DNA of 64,000 bases from Sthenelais limicola (GCA_942159475.1 OW804095.1:155603664-155667663); one strand, 5' to 3'. Positions 43,698 through 53,206 are shown, counted from the stretch's first letter. Notes: generated from the letters alone by a model not told the origin. A program made the numbers and translations.

Positions 43698-43860
43698 GGT
43701 CAGATTTTCAGAAAATGTACAATTCCCCTTCACCAATCCTCTCAAATGACCCATATTTAAAACAAAAATGAGCTTCAAAATGCAGTTTAACATAACAGAA
43801 CTGATACTTTAAATCTATGCGATACCAAATATACTCAGATATACCCATATATAAAGTTCC
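43698..43860 (-). repeat. MITE family A fragment
   Basis: It begins TGGGTCAGATTTTCAGAAAA and contains the inverted AAAATGCAGTTTAACATAAC block. The other end is lost. It starts 24 bp from the exon 4 acceptor. Confidence 0.75.
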
Positions 43861-43953
43861 TGATATTCCTGATAAAGTTCCCGCCTATATGAGGCTGTAT
43901 AAAGCAACTCATCGACGGTGAATTAGTGAGAATTGATTATGAATTAATACTAT

Positions 43954-44713
43954 GTGACGTGTTACACAACTATAAGTTGTACTTACGCAGCACACTTGCA
44001 GAATAAGATAACAAAAGCCAAAAATAAGATACACCACCTAACAAAGTTAAGGCCGTTTGCTACACCAAGTACCATAAGAATGCTGTATAAAGTAGCTATC
44101 AGCCCTATCATCGAGTATGGGGACACACTGTATGATGCTGCCCCAAAGTACATTTTAAACCAATTACAAACATTACAGAACACAGCTTTAAGGATATCAG
44201 AAGGTCTAAACAAAAGGACAAATGTAAATCAGCTCCATAGAGAGTTAGAAATGCCTCTACTTGCCAAGAAGTGAGAATCACATTCATTAGAATATGCTTA
44301 CAATATGAGCAACAATGAAGAAAATTTAGACATGAGAAAAATTAATTTTCGGAATTTAACTTCAGGGAAAAACCTAAAAGTGCCTAATCCCAAAAATGAT
44401 AAAATAAAAAGATCTCTGATATACAGAGGACCAATACTTCGGAACAGCATCGCAAAAAAAATTAATGTGGTTAAATCATATAGTATGAAGGAATTCAGAA
44501 CCTTCCTAAGAGGATATGTACATTTTAAACCAATTACAAACATTACAGAACACAGCTTTAAGGATATCAGAAGGTCTAAACAAAAGGACAAATGTAAATC
44601 AGCTCCATAGAGAGTTAGAAATGCCTCTACTTGCCAAGAAGTGAGAATCACATTCATTAGAATATGCTTACAATATGAGCAACAATGAAGAAAATTTAGA
44701 CATGAGAAAAATT
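43954..44713 (+). pseudogene. LINE ORF2 C-terminal fragment with internal duplication
   Basis: Pieces at 43954-44274 and 44305-44610 encode the conserved C-terminal region of CR1/jockey-like ORF2 (YGDTLYDAAP, LQTLQNTALR). They are disrupted by a stop, and by a 196-bp segment (44148-44343) repeated at 44518-44713. There is no catalytic RT core. It lies immediately 5' of the intact LINE. Confidence 0.8.
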
Positions 44714-45093
44714 CAATGACAATATGGCGCCTGAATCGGATAGACGTCGATCAGATCGCTGAAACCACCATACAGGGATATATATTCCTCAGAGCATAAT
44801 CACTGGACTTTAAACAATAGTTGTGTTAAACTAACCCATACAGAGTACACTGGACTACAAATCGTACTCATCCAATTGTGTTATTATCTATAATAGACGA
44901 TTAACTTGTGTGTTGCACCAGGAATGAATGGACGCTCTCATATTATCGCCCACCACCACCGGCATTCCAGGTATCACATATACTATTGATCTGTCTACGT
45001 CATTCGATCGACAAATTTAAACGAGCCCCATTGTTTATTATTACACTCTACCAATAACATCTGATTCTATATTTTGGGCAAAAAGAAGAAATA

Positions 45094-47034
45094 ATGCCTA
45101 GCTTGAGTGGTAAAGAAGGTCCTCAGGACCCACCGATGACTAAGCATTCGAACACTCCAGTCACTACCGCCATGTTAATTCCACTCACACCAAAACGCAA
45201 TACTGCCCTGACCTCAGACGCAGCCAAGACCCCCGATAGTGATCAAAAACAATACTGTCTTAATTCTCTGTTCGATGGGATAAACCCTACCTTTTCAAAC
45301 TCATTTCATATTCTCAAAGCGAATGAAACCACCAGCGAACCGCAGGGAGTCATTCAACGATATATGGGTCCTCCATTGACCCATAGCACACCGACCAGGC
45401 CTCCCACTCACCCCAAAATCTCTAGCCCGTCCCAAGCAACCCAGACCCAAGACATGGAAGATGAAGTAAATCTGCCACCTCCATTTAAAATTGACCCTCC
45501 TATCCTTGGTCCCCAAACTGGTGAACTTAGAACATTGAGAGAACTAGCTAATGAGCTCAAATTGCATTTTACATCCTTGCACGATGAGCAAAAACGAAGC
45601 TCAAAACTAGCGACCGACGCCATTGACCACCGGCTTGACCTACTGACCACTGACGTAGGAAAACTGAATATTAGTTTGGGTACACAGCTAACATTAATAA
45701 ATGAAGTGGAAACAAGAGTTAAGAAAGTGGAAGATACAATGCCATCTCCTACAGCTATCACCGCGCAAATTACGTCTGATGTAAAAACTGCCGCAACAGC
45801 CAGTATGAATCAGTTAACAACTGAATTTGAGCAAAAAGCTACAAATTTCAAACAAGAGCTGAATGATTGGAAAAGAGCAACATTGGTGACTCTAGAACAA
45901 CAAGTAGAGCCAACTAAAACGCATGTAGATAGTATCAGGTCGGAGTTTGATGATATGAAAAAGAAGCTAAATGAAATAAGTGCATGGCAAAATCACATGT
46001 ATGCCATGATGTCGCAAAATTCGATCAACATTAAGAAAGCAATTTCTTCAACAGAAGCAGTCTCTGATAAGGCAGAGACTCTTGATACCAAATTACGCGG
46101 CAGAAATATCATCATAGACGGGATACCCGAGCAGAAAAAAGAAAACTTGAGAGAAGTCCTTATCGACATCATTTCCCCTACAGTTCATGCATTCAATGGC
46201 ACCCAAATCGACGTCACCTACAGATTGGGAAAGTACAGAGCAAATAAGGTTAGATCAGTCCTCGTCTCCTTTTCCTCGTTGACGATGAGGGACTTGGTAC
46301 TGAGCCAAGCTAAACTTATTAAGCAAAACGTACAACACGATAATTTTTGGATCAATAAGGACACACCTGATGATTCTCGTCGCAAGTTCCAAATGCTGCG
46401 AAAATGCTACTCCAAGTTATCCCAATTGGAGAAAGATAAAGATAAGAAACCATCTCTCTCCTCTATGCATATCGACTACGACGGTACTAAATACCAATAC
46501 AAGGATCTTCATAATCTTCCAATGGGTTCAAGACCTGAAGATATTAAATCCTACACTGTCAACAATGGATCTGGCTTCTGTTACCAAGGCGAGCATGTTT
46601 ATGCTTCAAACTTCTATCGTTGTGATTTCTGGTACGCCAACGCTGCCTTTACTTCAGTAGAGCAGGCGTACCAGTATCGCAAAGCGTTATCCGCTAGTTG
46701 TCTAGAGTTGGCTGCAACAATTATCACCACCGATAACCCCTACGAAATTAAATCTATCGGAGACAAAATCCCAGACTCAATATATTGGGACAACAACCAA
46801 GTTGTAGAATTGCGGGAAATTATACGCGAGAAATTCAAGCAGAATGATAAATTACGCGAGAAATTAGTCTCCTCACAAATTACTGATTATTACGAAATGA
46901 CGGCTGGGAATCGTTGGGGAACTGGCCACCGTCTCAACGACGCCACCTTCAACCCAAACAACTACCCGGGTGAGAACGTGCAGGGGAAACTCGTGGCAGG
47001 CTTAAAGCAAGAATTCCTACAAGGCCACACATAA
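45094..47034 (+). CDS. LINE ORF1: coiled-coil/RNA-binding protein with C-terminal NADAR domain
   Basis: 646 residues. The first 130 are Thr/Pro-rich and disordered. Heptad-type helices at about 145-330 form a coiled coil. Around 336-420 is an RRM-like block (RGRNIIIDGIPE, VTYRLGKYR, VRSVLVSF), as in L1-type ORF1 proteins that bind RNA and chaperone reverse transcription. Residues about 493-640 match NADAR/YbiA (DUF1768): YASNFYRC, AAFTSVEQAYQYRKA, NPYEIKSIGD, a WDNN block, EKFKQNDKLREKL and WGTG at 608-611. Known NADAR proteins cleave N-glycosidic bonds of ADP-ribose or riboflavin intermediates, so here removal of ADP-ribose marks is inferred. The stop is followed 8 nt later by the next ORF. 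Confidence 0.87.
   Translation: MPSLSGKEGPQDPPMTKHSNTPVTTAMLIPLTPKRNTALTSDAAKTPDSDQKQYCLNSLFDGINPTFSNSFHILKANETTSEPQGVIQRYMGPPLTHSTPTRPPTHPKISSPSQATQTQDMEDEVNLPPPFKIDPPILGPQTGELRTLRELANELKLHFTSLHDEQKRSSKLATDAIDHRLDLLTTDVGKLNISLGTQLTLINEVETRVKKVEDTMPSPTAITAQITSDVKTAATASMNQLTTEFEQKATNFKQELNDWKRATLVTLEQQVEPTKTHVDSIRSEFDDMKKKLNEISAWQNHMYAMMSQNSINIKKAISSTEAVSDKAETLDTKLRGRNIIIDGIPEQKKENLREVLIDIISPTVHAFNGTQIDVTYRLGKYRANKVRSVLVSFSSLTMRDLVLSQAKLIKQNVQHDNFWINKDTPDDSRRKFQMLRKCYSKLSQLEKDKDKKPSLSSMHIDYDGTKYQYKDLHNLPMGSRPEDIKSYTVNNGSGFCYQGEHVYASNFYRCDFWYANAAFTSVEQAYQYRKALSASCLELAATIITTDNPYEIKSIGDKIPDSIYWDNNQVVELREIIREKFKQNDKLREKLVSSQITDYYEMTAGNRWGTGHRLNDATFNPNNYPGENVQGKLVAGLKQEFLQGHT
46268..46290 (+). promoter_or_regulatory. 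Recurrent TC-GTT-GA hairpin, copy 1 (inside ORF1)
   Basis: The stem is CCTTTTCCTC/GACGATGAGG with loop GTT and the constant C.C mismatch two pairs below the loop. It has one extra mismatch and one G-T wobble. It shares its tip with four other copies in the element. Confidence 0.5.
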
Positions 47035-47042
47035 ATATCATT

Positions 47043-47678
47043 ATGTCTAATAGGCTAAGATTCTTCTTTCTGGGAGACTCGAGGATTAGGGGCATGGAGG
47101 CCTTTCTTGACGCTCATTTGGATATTGACTCATACCGGGTCCATTCATTTTCGGGAGCATCAATCAAAATGGCAGCTAACCTGGCTTATGACACCATTGC
47201 GCGAGACAAACCAAACTACATCTTTATACTGGCCGGATTATGCAGTATAACACGCAAGGATAGCAAGACGAAGATAGTATCACTAGTTTCCAAAAGCACC
47301 CAAGAAGCGGTTGTAGCATATGAAGCTGATATGTTTCAAGCCCAGGAATTACTACAACAAGCAGTTGTGCCTTTTCTTACATCCATAATCTTTTGCCCGA
47401 TCTCAGGTATGGAGCTAGCTACGTATAACAAATGTAGTACCCGAGACCCAACTCAGGATCTACTAAATAACATTATAACGGAAGTGAATAAATCCATAAT
47501 TGAGAAGAATAACGCAGAAGGATACCCAACTCCGTTCATTAATTCCTATATACATGAAAACGTCAAGAAGAAACATAGGAATGTTTATTCCAGGCTGCAA
47601 CCAGACGGCTGCCATCTCCCGGCGCGCGGAATGGAACATTGGGCACATAAGCTCGCCAAGGCTTGCTATAAACTTTAA
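47043..47678 (+). CDS. LINE small ORF: SGNH-hydrolase-like protein
   Basis: 211 residues. It opens with the GDS block (FFFLGDSRIRG, Ser13), then a block-II-like SFSGASI, block III as LAGLCSIT, and block V as DGCHL (Asp188, His191). CR1-type elements are known to carry an esterase domain in ORF1; here it is a separate ORF. The canonical GxND asparagine is replaced (GLC), so hydrolase activity is uncertain. The frame differs from ORF1 and the gap is only 8 nt, which suggests translation by termination-reinitiation. The ATG at 47043 is clear. Confidence 0.75.
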   Translation: MSNRLRFFFLGDSRIRGMEAFLDAHLDIDSYRVHSFSGASIKMAANLAYDTIARDKPNYIFILAGLCSITRKDSKTKIVSLVSKSTQEAVVAYEADMFQAQELLQQAVVPFLTSIIFCPISGMELATYNKCSTRDPTQDLLNNIITEVNKSIIEKNNAEGYPTPFINSYIHENVKKKHRNVYSRLQPDGCHLPARGMEHWAHKLAKACYKL

Positions 47679-47699
47679 TTATTACTCCTACAATACCTT

Positions 47700-47718
47700 T
47701 CATCCTCGTTGACGATGA
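47700..47718 (+). promoter_or_regulatory. Recurrent hairpin, copy 2
   Basis: Arms TCATCCTC and GACGATGA around GTT pair at seven of eight positions, with the constant C.C mismatch. It lies 22 bp after the SGNH stop codon. Confidence 0.6.
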
Positions 47719-47962
47719 TTAGGCAACATTATAAGATCTAAATGTCCAAATATATTTCAAATTGATCTCCCCTAACCTTACTACACTCTGATAGAGTTGA
47801 CCCAGTAATTTATGCTATAAATAGTGGTCCCACTACTGCTTTGACTGGTAACGCCATGTAATTACAGCTTAATCGTAAGCAAATTGTTTACTGCTACTGT
47901 TGTTTGCTCTTCCATATATAGGTATTTGAATGACCATTCTAGCAAACGATACACCCATATTA

Positions 47963-47983
47963 CTACTCCTCGTTGACGAATAG
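47963..47983 (+). promoter_or_regulatory. Recurrent hairpin, copy 3
   Basis: Arms CTACTCCTC and GACGAATAG around GTT. The outer CTA/TAG pairs replace TCA/TGA of copy 2. Confidence 0.6.
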
Positions 47984-48321
47984 AAATCTAGTGTTGAACC
48001 TTGCTGTCTGATTATCATGTACACTGCAACATATAGATTTGTGTCCTATTTTTTGACCTGAGTTGTTCCATGTTGTGAATGTATATATGTATGTATGTAT
48101 GCTCTGAAATGTAGTGATATGGGTAGCATGAGTTATCCCTATACATGCAACTTGCCATACTTCATCCTTCTTATATTATATTAGTTCACTGACTAACTCA
48201 TTCCAATGACGGACATTACTCACATTGTATACTATTGCGTTGTACCCATTGATATGAATAGACTCTTACTGACAATAGATATATATAAGTGGTCGCCCTA
48301 CATCCATCCCGCTATATCTGC

Positions 48322-48340
48322 CAATCCTCGTTGACGATTG
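48322..48340 (+). promoter_or_regulatory. Recurrent hairpin, copy 4
   Basis: Arms CAATCCTC and GACGATTG around GTT. The outer CAA/TTG pairs again differ from the other copies but still pair. Confidence 0.6.
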
Positions 48341-48649
48341 ACAGTGAGTACTTATTCACCTATGTACTAGCATATTGACATAAATGGAGTGTATCTACAT
48401 GTTGTAATGTTCGATCTGTAAAATTAGTATTGATTGGACTCCACGCCCCTTCTGTTCCTCCTCTCTTTCCTACAGGTAGTCTCAACGCCAATCGTTCTAT
48501 ATTCAATAGTTATATTATAACTTAATTCATCATTTGACACTATAGCATCTATATTGTAACATTCTATCCAATTTCTTTATTCTAGTTGCTATTTATCTCT
48601 ATTGTCCTATTTTTTAATCACTCAATGTTCAGTGAATTATATACTCTAT

Positions 48650-48699
48650 TTATAAGACCAAGTCTTATAATTATATCCCTTGATACAACTATTGTATCA
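48650..48699 (+). promoter_or_regulatory. Twin hairpins directly upstream of ORF2 AUG
   Basis: Hairpin 1 (48650-48670) pairs TTATAAGAC with GTCTTATAA over a CAA loop. Hairpin 2 (48681-48699) pairs TGATACAA with TTGTATCA over CTA and ends one base before the ATG at 48701. Both stems are perfect. Confidence 0.65.
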
Positions 48700-48700
48700 T

Positions 48701-51613
48701 ATGAATAATCCAGACAGCTCGATAGACCAGCTAAATCAGCTGGCTCAAGCTAAAGGATTTAAGATCCTGGGTTACAATATAAGGAGTTTACCAAAAAACT
48801 TCGAAGAGGTTGAACTCCTTTTGCAAAAAACGCAGGTTGATCTGTTAACGTTGTCCGAGACCTGGCTTTCGGCGAAGATCTCCAGTAATCTATTCCAGAT
48901 TCATGATTATGTATTATGTAGGCATGATAGGACTGGTGGTAAAGCCAGGGGGGGAGGTGTTGCTACATATGTTCGTAACTATATTAGCGTTGATACTGAT
49001 ACATATTCTCAATTTAACGTTAGTAGTTCGGACATAGAAATGCAAATCCTTAAGCTCAGCAATAAAAACCATAAAACAATGGTAATTTTGAACGTCTATA
49101 GGCCTCCTAGTGGCAAACATCAAGTAGCCATACAGGAAATCCAGACAGCCATAGACCAGATCTCTAATAATCACGAAGTTTATATTATTGGTGACCTTAA
49201 TATTAACTTTAAAGACAATTCTAGCGCAAGTAAAGACTTGCAGAGAATGTCTGAAGTGAATCAATTGAAACAATATATTGCTGAACCAACGAGGGTTACC
49301 TCCTCCACTGCCAATATTTTAGACCATATATACACTAATTCAAGTCATGTTTCTTTATCTGGAGTTATAGATCTAAACATCTCAGATCACAAACCTGTTT
49401 ACTTAGTTAGAAAGAAACAACATCAAACTTTCTCTCGTACTTCCTTTTCGACCAGAAGTTTCAAAAATTTCAACGAAGATATATTTCTCCAGATTTTAAG
49501 AGACCATGATTGGACCCCTTATTATGTAATGAGAGAACCTGATGAATGTTGGAGTTATTTTGAGGCTTTTGTTTATCGAATACTGGACAGGATGTGCCCC
49601 GTCAGGGAGTATAACAACGTCAAAGTCAGATGCGAATGGATCAATGGCGAGCTTTTTGACCTAATGAAACGTCGCGATAGGTACTTCAAATTAGCCACTA
49701 AATTCAAATCACCTGATCTGCTGGATAAGGCCAAAAACCTGCGAAAAGAGGTAAATAAATTTGCAAAACATCTAAAGAACGATTACATAAAACATACACT
49801 CTTGGAATGCCAAGATGACCCACACAAGTTTTGGCAGAAAATGACCCCGTTCATAAATCCAGATAAGGTGAAACATAACGAAAAGATCCAATTAAAACAG
49901 AATGATCAAGTACTAGAACAAAAAGAAGTACCAGATTGTTTTAATCAATATTTTGCGACAATTGGACCTAAGCTCGCCACGAAGATCACACCTCTCAATA
50001 AAACCGAACACGACAAGTATACTGCAAATTTAGACAACACTGCATACCCAAACTTTGAGTTTGGCCAGTTGGACACTGAAGATTTAAGAGCAATAATTCG
50101 TAAATTGCCGCAATATAAATCCTCAGGCCTCAAACACATGAGCAGTGCTTTGCTGAAAAAGATACTTGTCACATTGATAGATCAATTTAAGTATCTGATA
50201 GAGTTGTCCTTCCTGACGGGAATCATCCCTGCCAAATGGAAATCGGGCAATGTTACCCCCTTATTCAAGGCGGGTGATAAATCAGATCCCGGTAATTTCA
50301 GACCTATTACCAGTATCTGTGCCCCCGCTAAGATAATAGAAAAGGTTGTGCAGAGAAAATTGCTTCATCATCTTGAGGACAGACATATATTGTATAAATC
50401 GCAATTTGGGTTCAGACCTGGTAAGTCTACGGGTGATGCTGTCACTACCTTCCTCAACAATGTCTACAAGGCAATCAATGACAATGAGAACTGTAGGGCT
50501 GTCTATCTGGATTTCAGGAAGGCGTTCGACACGGTTGATCATTCAATATTACTAACTAAACTAGAGAGAATTGGGCTGCAGGGGCAAGAATTAGATTGGT
50601 TCACTAATTACCTAAGCGGCAGGGTCCAGCAAGTCCTAGTAAATGGACTATGGTCTAGTCCCAAATTAGTAACCTGTGGAGTTCCTCAGGGAACCACCCT
50701 AGGTCCCATCTTATTCTCGATATACATTAATGATCTTCCGTGTCAAGTTAAGAATTCCAAATTACAGCTTTTCGCTGACGATGCCATCATTAACTACTCA
50801 GGTAAAGACATGACATTGCTTTCGGCCAAAATACAATCTGATCTAGCAAATATAGTTGCTTGGTGTAGATTCAATAAAATATCACTAAACGAAGACAAGT
50901 CCAAAGTCATGACTTTCCTGAGCAAACCTTCCCTGAGATCCAGATGGAAAACTGCGGCACTGCAACATGGATTGTATCTTGGTAACACCCTTCTGGAAGA
51001 GGTCGAGGACTACAAATATTTGGGAACCATCGTTGACGGTTCTCTGACCTTTTCAAAACATTTGGCCTCTGTTAAGAAGAAGGTAGCTCATAAGATCTGG
51101 TTGTTTAAACACCTTCGCAATAAATTAAATCAAAAATTAAGTGCCCAGGTATACAAAGTCACAATTCTTCCCCTTTTCGATCAAGCTGACATCTTTTATG
51201 ATTCAGCAGCAAAGACAAAATTGAACCACCTACAAGTTTTACAAAATAGGGCACTACGGATCATTACAAGATCTAACAGATACCATTGTGTAGATCAATT
51301 TCATGACCAATTTAATTTAATGCCTCTTAAGAATAGACGAAGGTTACATTTGCTGCAACAGGCAAATCGCATGAAACAACTAACTGAGTACCTTGACCAG
51401 AGGGAGGTCAGAACTAGGCAGCATCACCCAGACAGAATTGTTATGATCTGTCCACATCCAAGATCTGAGCTTATACGCAATTCGATTTATTACAAGATTC
51501 CTTTTTATTGGAATGGTCTGCCCACTCCTTATCATCGTATTGTTAAACCCAGTGACTTTACATCCATGGCCAGGAACAACTATATAGGGCTGGATGATAA
51601 ATTTATTTATTGA
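48701..51613 (+). CDS. LINE ORF2: APE endonuclease / reverse transcriptase
   Basis: 970 residues from the ATG at 48701; the seven codons before it are open but start only with TTG. The N-terminal APE-type endonuclease shows YNIRSLPKN, SETWLS, IIGDLNINF and SDHKPV, the metal and catalytic motifs. The RT core has FRPITSICAP, LDFRKAFDTVDH, CGVPQGTTLGP and FADD at 691-694. The C-terminal domain includes YGDxF-type and LQVLQNRALR motifs. It nicks target DNA and primes reverse transcription of the element RNA. All motifs look intact. The clade is within the CR1/jockey superfamily, with finer placement not attempted. Confidence 0.93.
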   Translation: MNNPDSSIDQLNQLAQAKGFKILGYNIRSLPKNFEEVELLLQKTQVDLLTLSETWLSAKISSNLFQIHDYVLCRHDRTGGKARGGGVATYVRNYISVDTDTYSQFNVSSSDIEMQILKLSNKNHKTMVILNVYRPPSGKHQVAIQEIQTAIDQISNNHEVYIIGDLNINFKDNSSASKDLQRMSEVNQLKQYIAEPTRVTSSTANILDHIYTNSSHVSLSGVIDLNISDHKPVYLVRKKQHQTFSRTSFSTRSFKNFNEDIFLQILRDHDWTPYYVMREPDECWSYFEAFVYRILDRMCPVREYNNVKVRCEWINGELFDLMKRRDRYFKLATKFKSPDLLDKAKNLRKEVNKFAKHLKNDYIKHTLLECQDDPHKFWQKMTPFINPDKVKHNEKIQLKQNDQVLEQKEVPDCFNQYFATIGPKLATKITPLNKTEHDKYTANLDNTAYPNFEFGQLDTEDLRAIIRKLPQYKSSGLKHMSSALLKKILVTLIDQFKYLIELSFLTGIIPAKWKSGNVTPLFKAGDKSDPGNFRPITSICAPAKIIEKVVQRKLLHHLEDRHILYKSQFGFRPGKSTGDAVTTFLNNVYKAINDNENCRAVYLDFRKAFDTVDHSILLTKLERIGLQGQELDWFTNYLSGRVQQVLVNGLWSSPKLVTCGVPQGTTLGPILFSIYINDLPCQVKNSKLQLFADDAIINYSGKDMTLLSAKIQSDLANIVAWCRFNKISLNEDKSKVMTFLSKPSLRSRWKTAALQHGLYLGNTLLEEVEDYKYLGTIVDGSLTFSKHLASVKKKVAHKIWLFKHLRNKLNQKLSAQVYKVTILPLFDQADIFYDSAAKTKLNHLQVLQNRALRIITRSNRYHCVDQFHDQFNLMPLKNRRRLHLLQQANRMKQLTEYLDQREVRTRQHHPDRIVMICPHPRSELIRNSIYYKIPFYWNGLPTPYHRIVKPSDFTSMARNNYIGLDDKFIY
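51024..51042 (+). promoter_or_regulatory. Recurrent hairpin, copy 5 (inside ORF2)
   Basis: Arms GAACCATC and GACGGTTC around GTT pair at seven of eight positions, with an A.C mismatch at the usual place. It overlaps codons for YLGTIVDGS, a common motif, so chance is possible. Confidence 0.4.
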
Positions 51614-51966
51614 TTTACCGCTTGCGAGGTGGGTTACTTATGTGACCTACTGACCATGCGGTCTCTGAGGAAAATTACCTGTATATTTACATGTAGAATA
51701 TAACATGTAATGATCGGTATTTCTTAGCTCATTAATTGAGCAATTACATTTAATTATCTTCTCGCAACATATTGTATCTTCAACCAAAATTTATATTATT
51801 GAATATTAAATGAGGACTGCTAACAAGGCGTTGACTTGTTAGCAGATTGTTTCCTTGTTTCATGTAAAAACCACTGTGTCCAGCAGAATTTGGGAACCTC
51901 CCACTACCGGGGAGTATTAAATTCGCTGACGTGGCAATAGCTAATAAAAGTAGAACAAACAAACAA

Positions 51967-52405
51967 TGTGTTAGAGGATTAAGATTAAGGAAGCCTGGGT
52001 CGCCCTCCTTCATCCTCCTCTGGCATTTCCTGTACTCTTTTTATTTACTTTTTATTTATGTATATTTCGTCAATTGTTTACTGTACTACACATTTATTTG
52101 TGTATAGGTGGGCAAGAGGCTATAAGCCTCAAAACCAAAAGCAGGCGTGTAAGTCCTGGTCCAAAAACTGTAAAAACTGCAAGGACACTTAGCCCTCCAA
52201 AAGTGGAGTGAAATTTTGTACACTGTACGAGAGTTGTAATATTTTGTTTTATTTTTTCTATAAACGTGTAGTGTAGAAATGTAGTTACAGAAGGTTTGTT
52301 CGGAAGAGCTGTCTGGGACAGAGAACAAAAACCAATTTCCATGTAAAAAACTTTCTGTCTGTATAACAAAATGGAAATAAAGTTTCTTATATATATATAT
52401 ATATG
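51967..52405 (+). repeat. Probable LINE 3' end with (AT)n tail
   Basis: Non-coding sequence ends AAAATGGAAATAAAGTTTCT followed by an AT microsatellite (52390-52405). The poly-A-signal-plus-simple-tail layout fits another LINE 3' terminus, possibly the true end of the preceding element. Confidence 0.4.
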
Positions 52406-52430
52406 TGTGTTACACTATTATTGTACTTAC

Positions 52431-52559
52431 ACAGACAGGTCATGGTGGCCATGTCGTAGTGTAAGCCAAAGTCACAGGTGCACTCGTAGCTTCCCACCGT
52501 ATTTACACACGTCGCTGCTCCACATATTGTTGTGTCCGCCGCACATTCATCAAACTCAG
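52431..52559 (-). CDS. Host exon 3: calcium-binding-type EGF
   Basis: The acceptor is GTATTTCAG and the donor GTAAGT. The 129-nt phase 1-1 exon opens EFDECAADTTIC, followed by EGF cysteines and GSYECTC. It is very like exon 8, suggesting duplication of EGF-CCP units. Confidence 0.92.
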
Positions 52560-52610
52560 CTGAAATACATGGGTAAGAAATACATCATTTTAACTAGTTA
52601 CTCATGACAT

Positions 52611-52931
52611 AATAGGGGAGTTGCATAGCCGCCATTTTGCATCTTGATTCACATGGAATTATGGGACTAATGGTACAGACTAAAATCTACTGAAAACATT
52701 CCATGTTCAGCATGTATGGTCTATGGTCTATTTATCAATGCTCTAATGTCAATATATCTGTATCATACATGTTACCATGACAGAGGTCTCCATCTTTCCC
52801 ATCATGCATTTGGTTTTCATACATCATTTATAAAATCTTTGATAACAATCTTGCAAAACAATGTTTATGTCAGAGTCTATGCCATGATGCAGTGTAAAGA
52901 CATGCGCAGTGGCACATGCAAACCCCCTATT
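52611..52931. repeat. MITE family C copy
   Basis: It begins AATAGGGGAGTTGCATAGCC and ends GCAAACCCCCTATT, with the CATGGAATTATGGGA and GACATGCGCAGT interior. It starts about 50 bp from the exon 3 acceptor. Bases 52932-53206 hold no recognisable gene. Confidence 0.8.
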
Positions 52932-53206
52932 GTAAAGCTGTTATTATACAAGCAATGCTCTGTAAACAACAGATCTAGAGTGAGTTAAGCATAGTGCGTA
53001 TTTCACTAGTGATTTACATGGCGTTGTCATGGCAACCAATCTGTTTTATCAGTTAAATTCAAATTTATGACTTGATTTTTTTCTATTTTCATGATTGAAA
53101 GCATATGATAAGTTTGGTAACTAACTCGTTGGTTTCAGTCACTTAGAATATTGCACTCATTGCTACGCAACTCATGCAACTCGATAGTTACCTATATATA
53201 TATATA

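Larger units (their letters stand above)
47679..48700 (+). other. LINE internal spacer with structured motifs
   Basis: About 1 kb between the SGNH ORF and ORF2 lacks coding potential. It contains three copies of the recurrent TC-GTT-GA hairpin and two perfect hairpins just before the ORF2 start. Such a long internal untranslated stretch in an otherwise compact LINE suggests regulatory RNA, an internal promoter or an IRES-like function (inference). Confidence 0.6.
44714..51966 (+). mobile_element. Intact three-ORF non-LTR retrotransposon (CR1/jockey-like)
   Basis: An element of about 7.2 kb has a 5' UTR (about 44714-45093), ORF1 with coiled coil and NADAR domain, a separate SGNH-like ORF, a 1-kb non-coding spacer, an APE-endonuclease/RT ORF, and a 3' UTR that ends near AATAAAAG and an ACAA-type tail (about 51940-51966). 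All ORFs are free of stops, so it may be active. Ends are approximate, because no target duplication could be fixed. It lies in host intron 3, opposite to the gene. Confidence 0.88.

Noticed and set aside
48680..48700. ORF2 start at 48680
   Set aside because: That codon is TTG. The first ATG is 48701, just after the twin hairpins.
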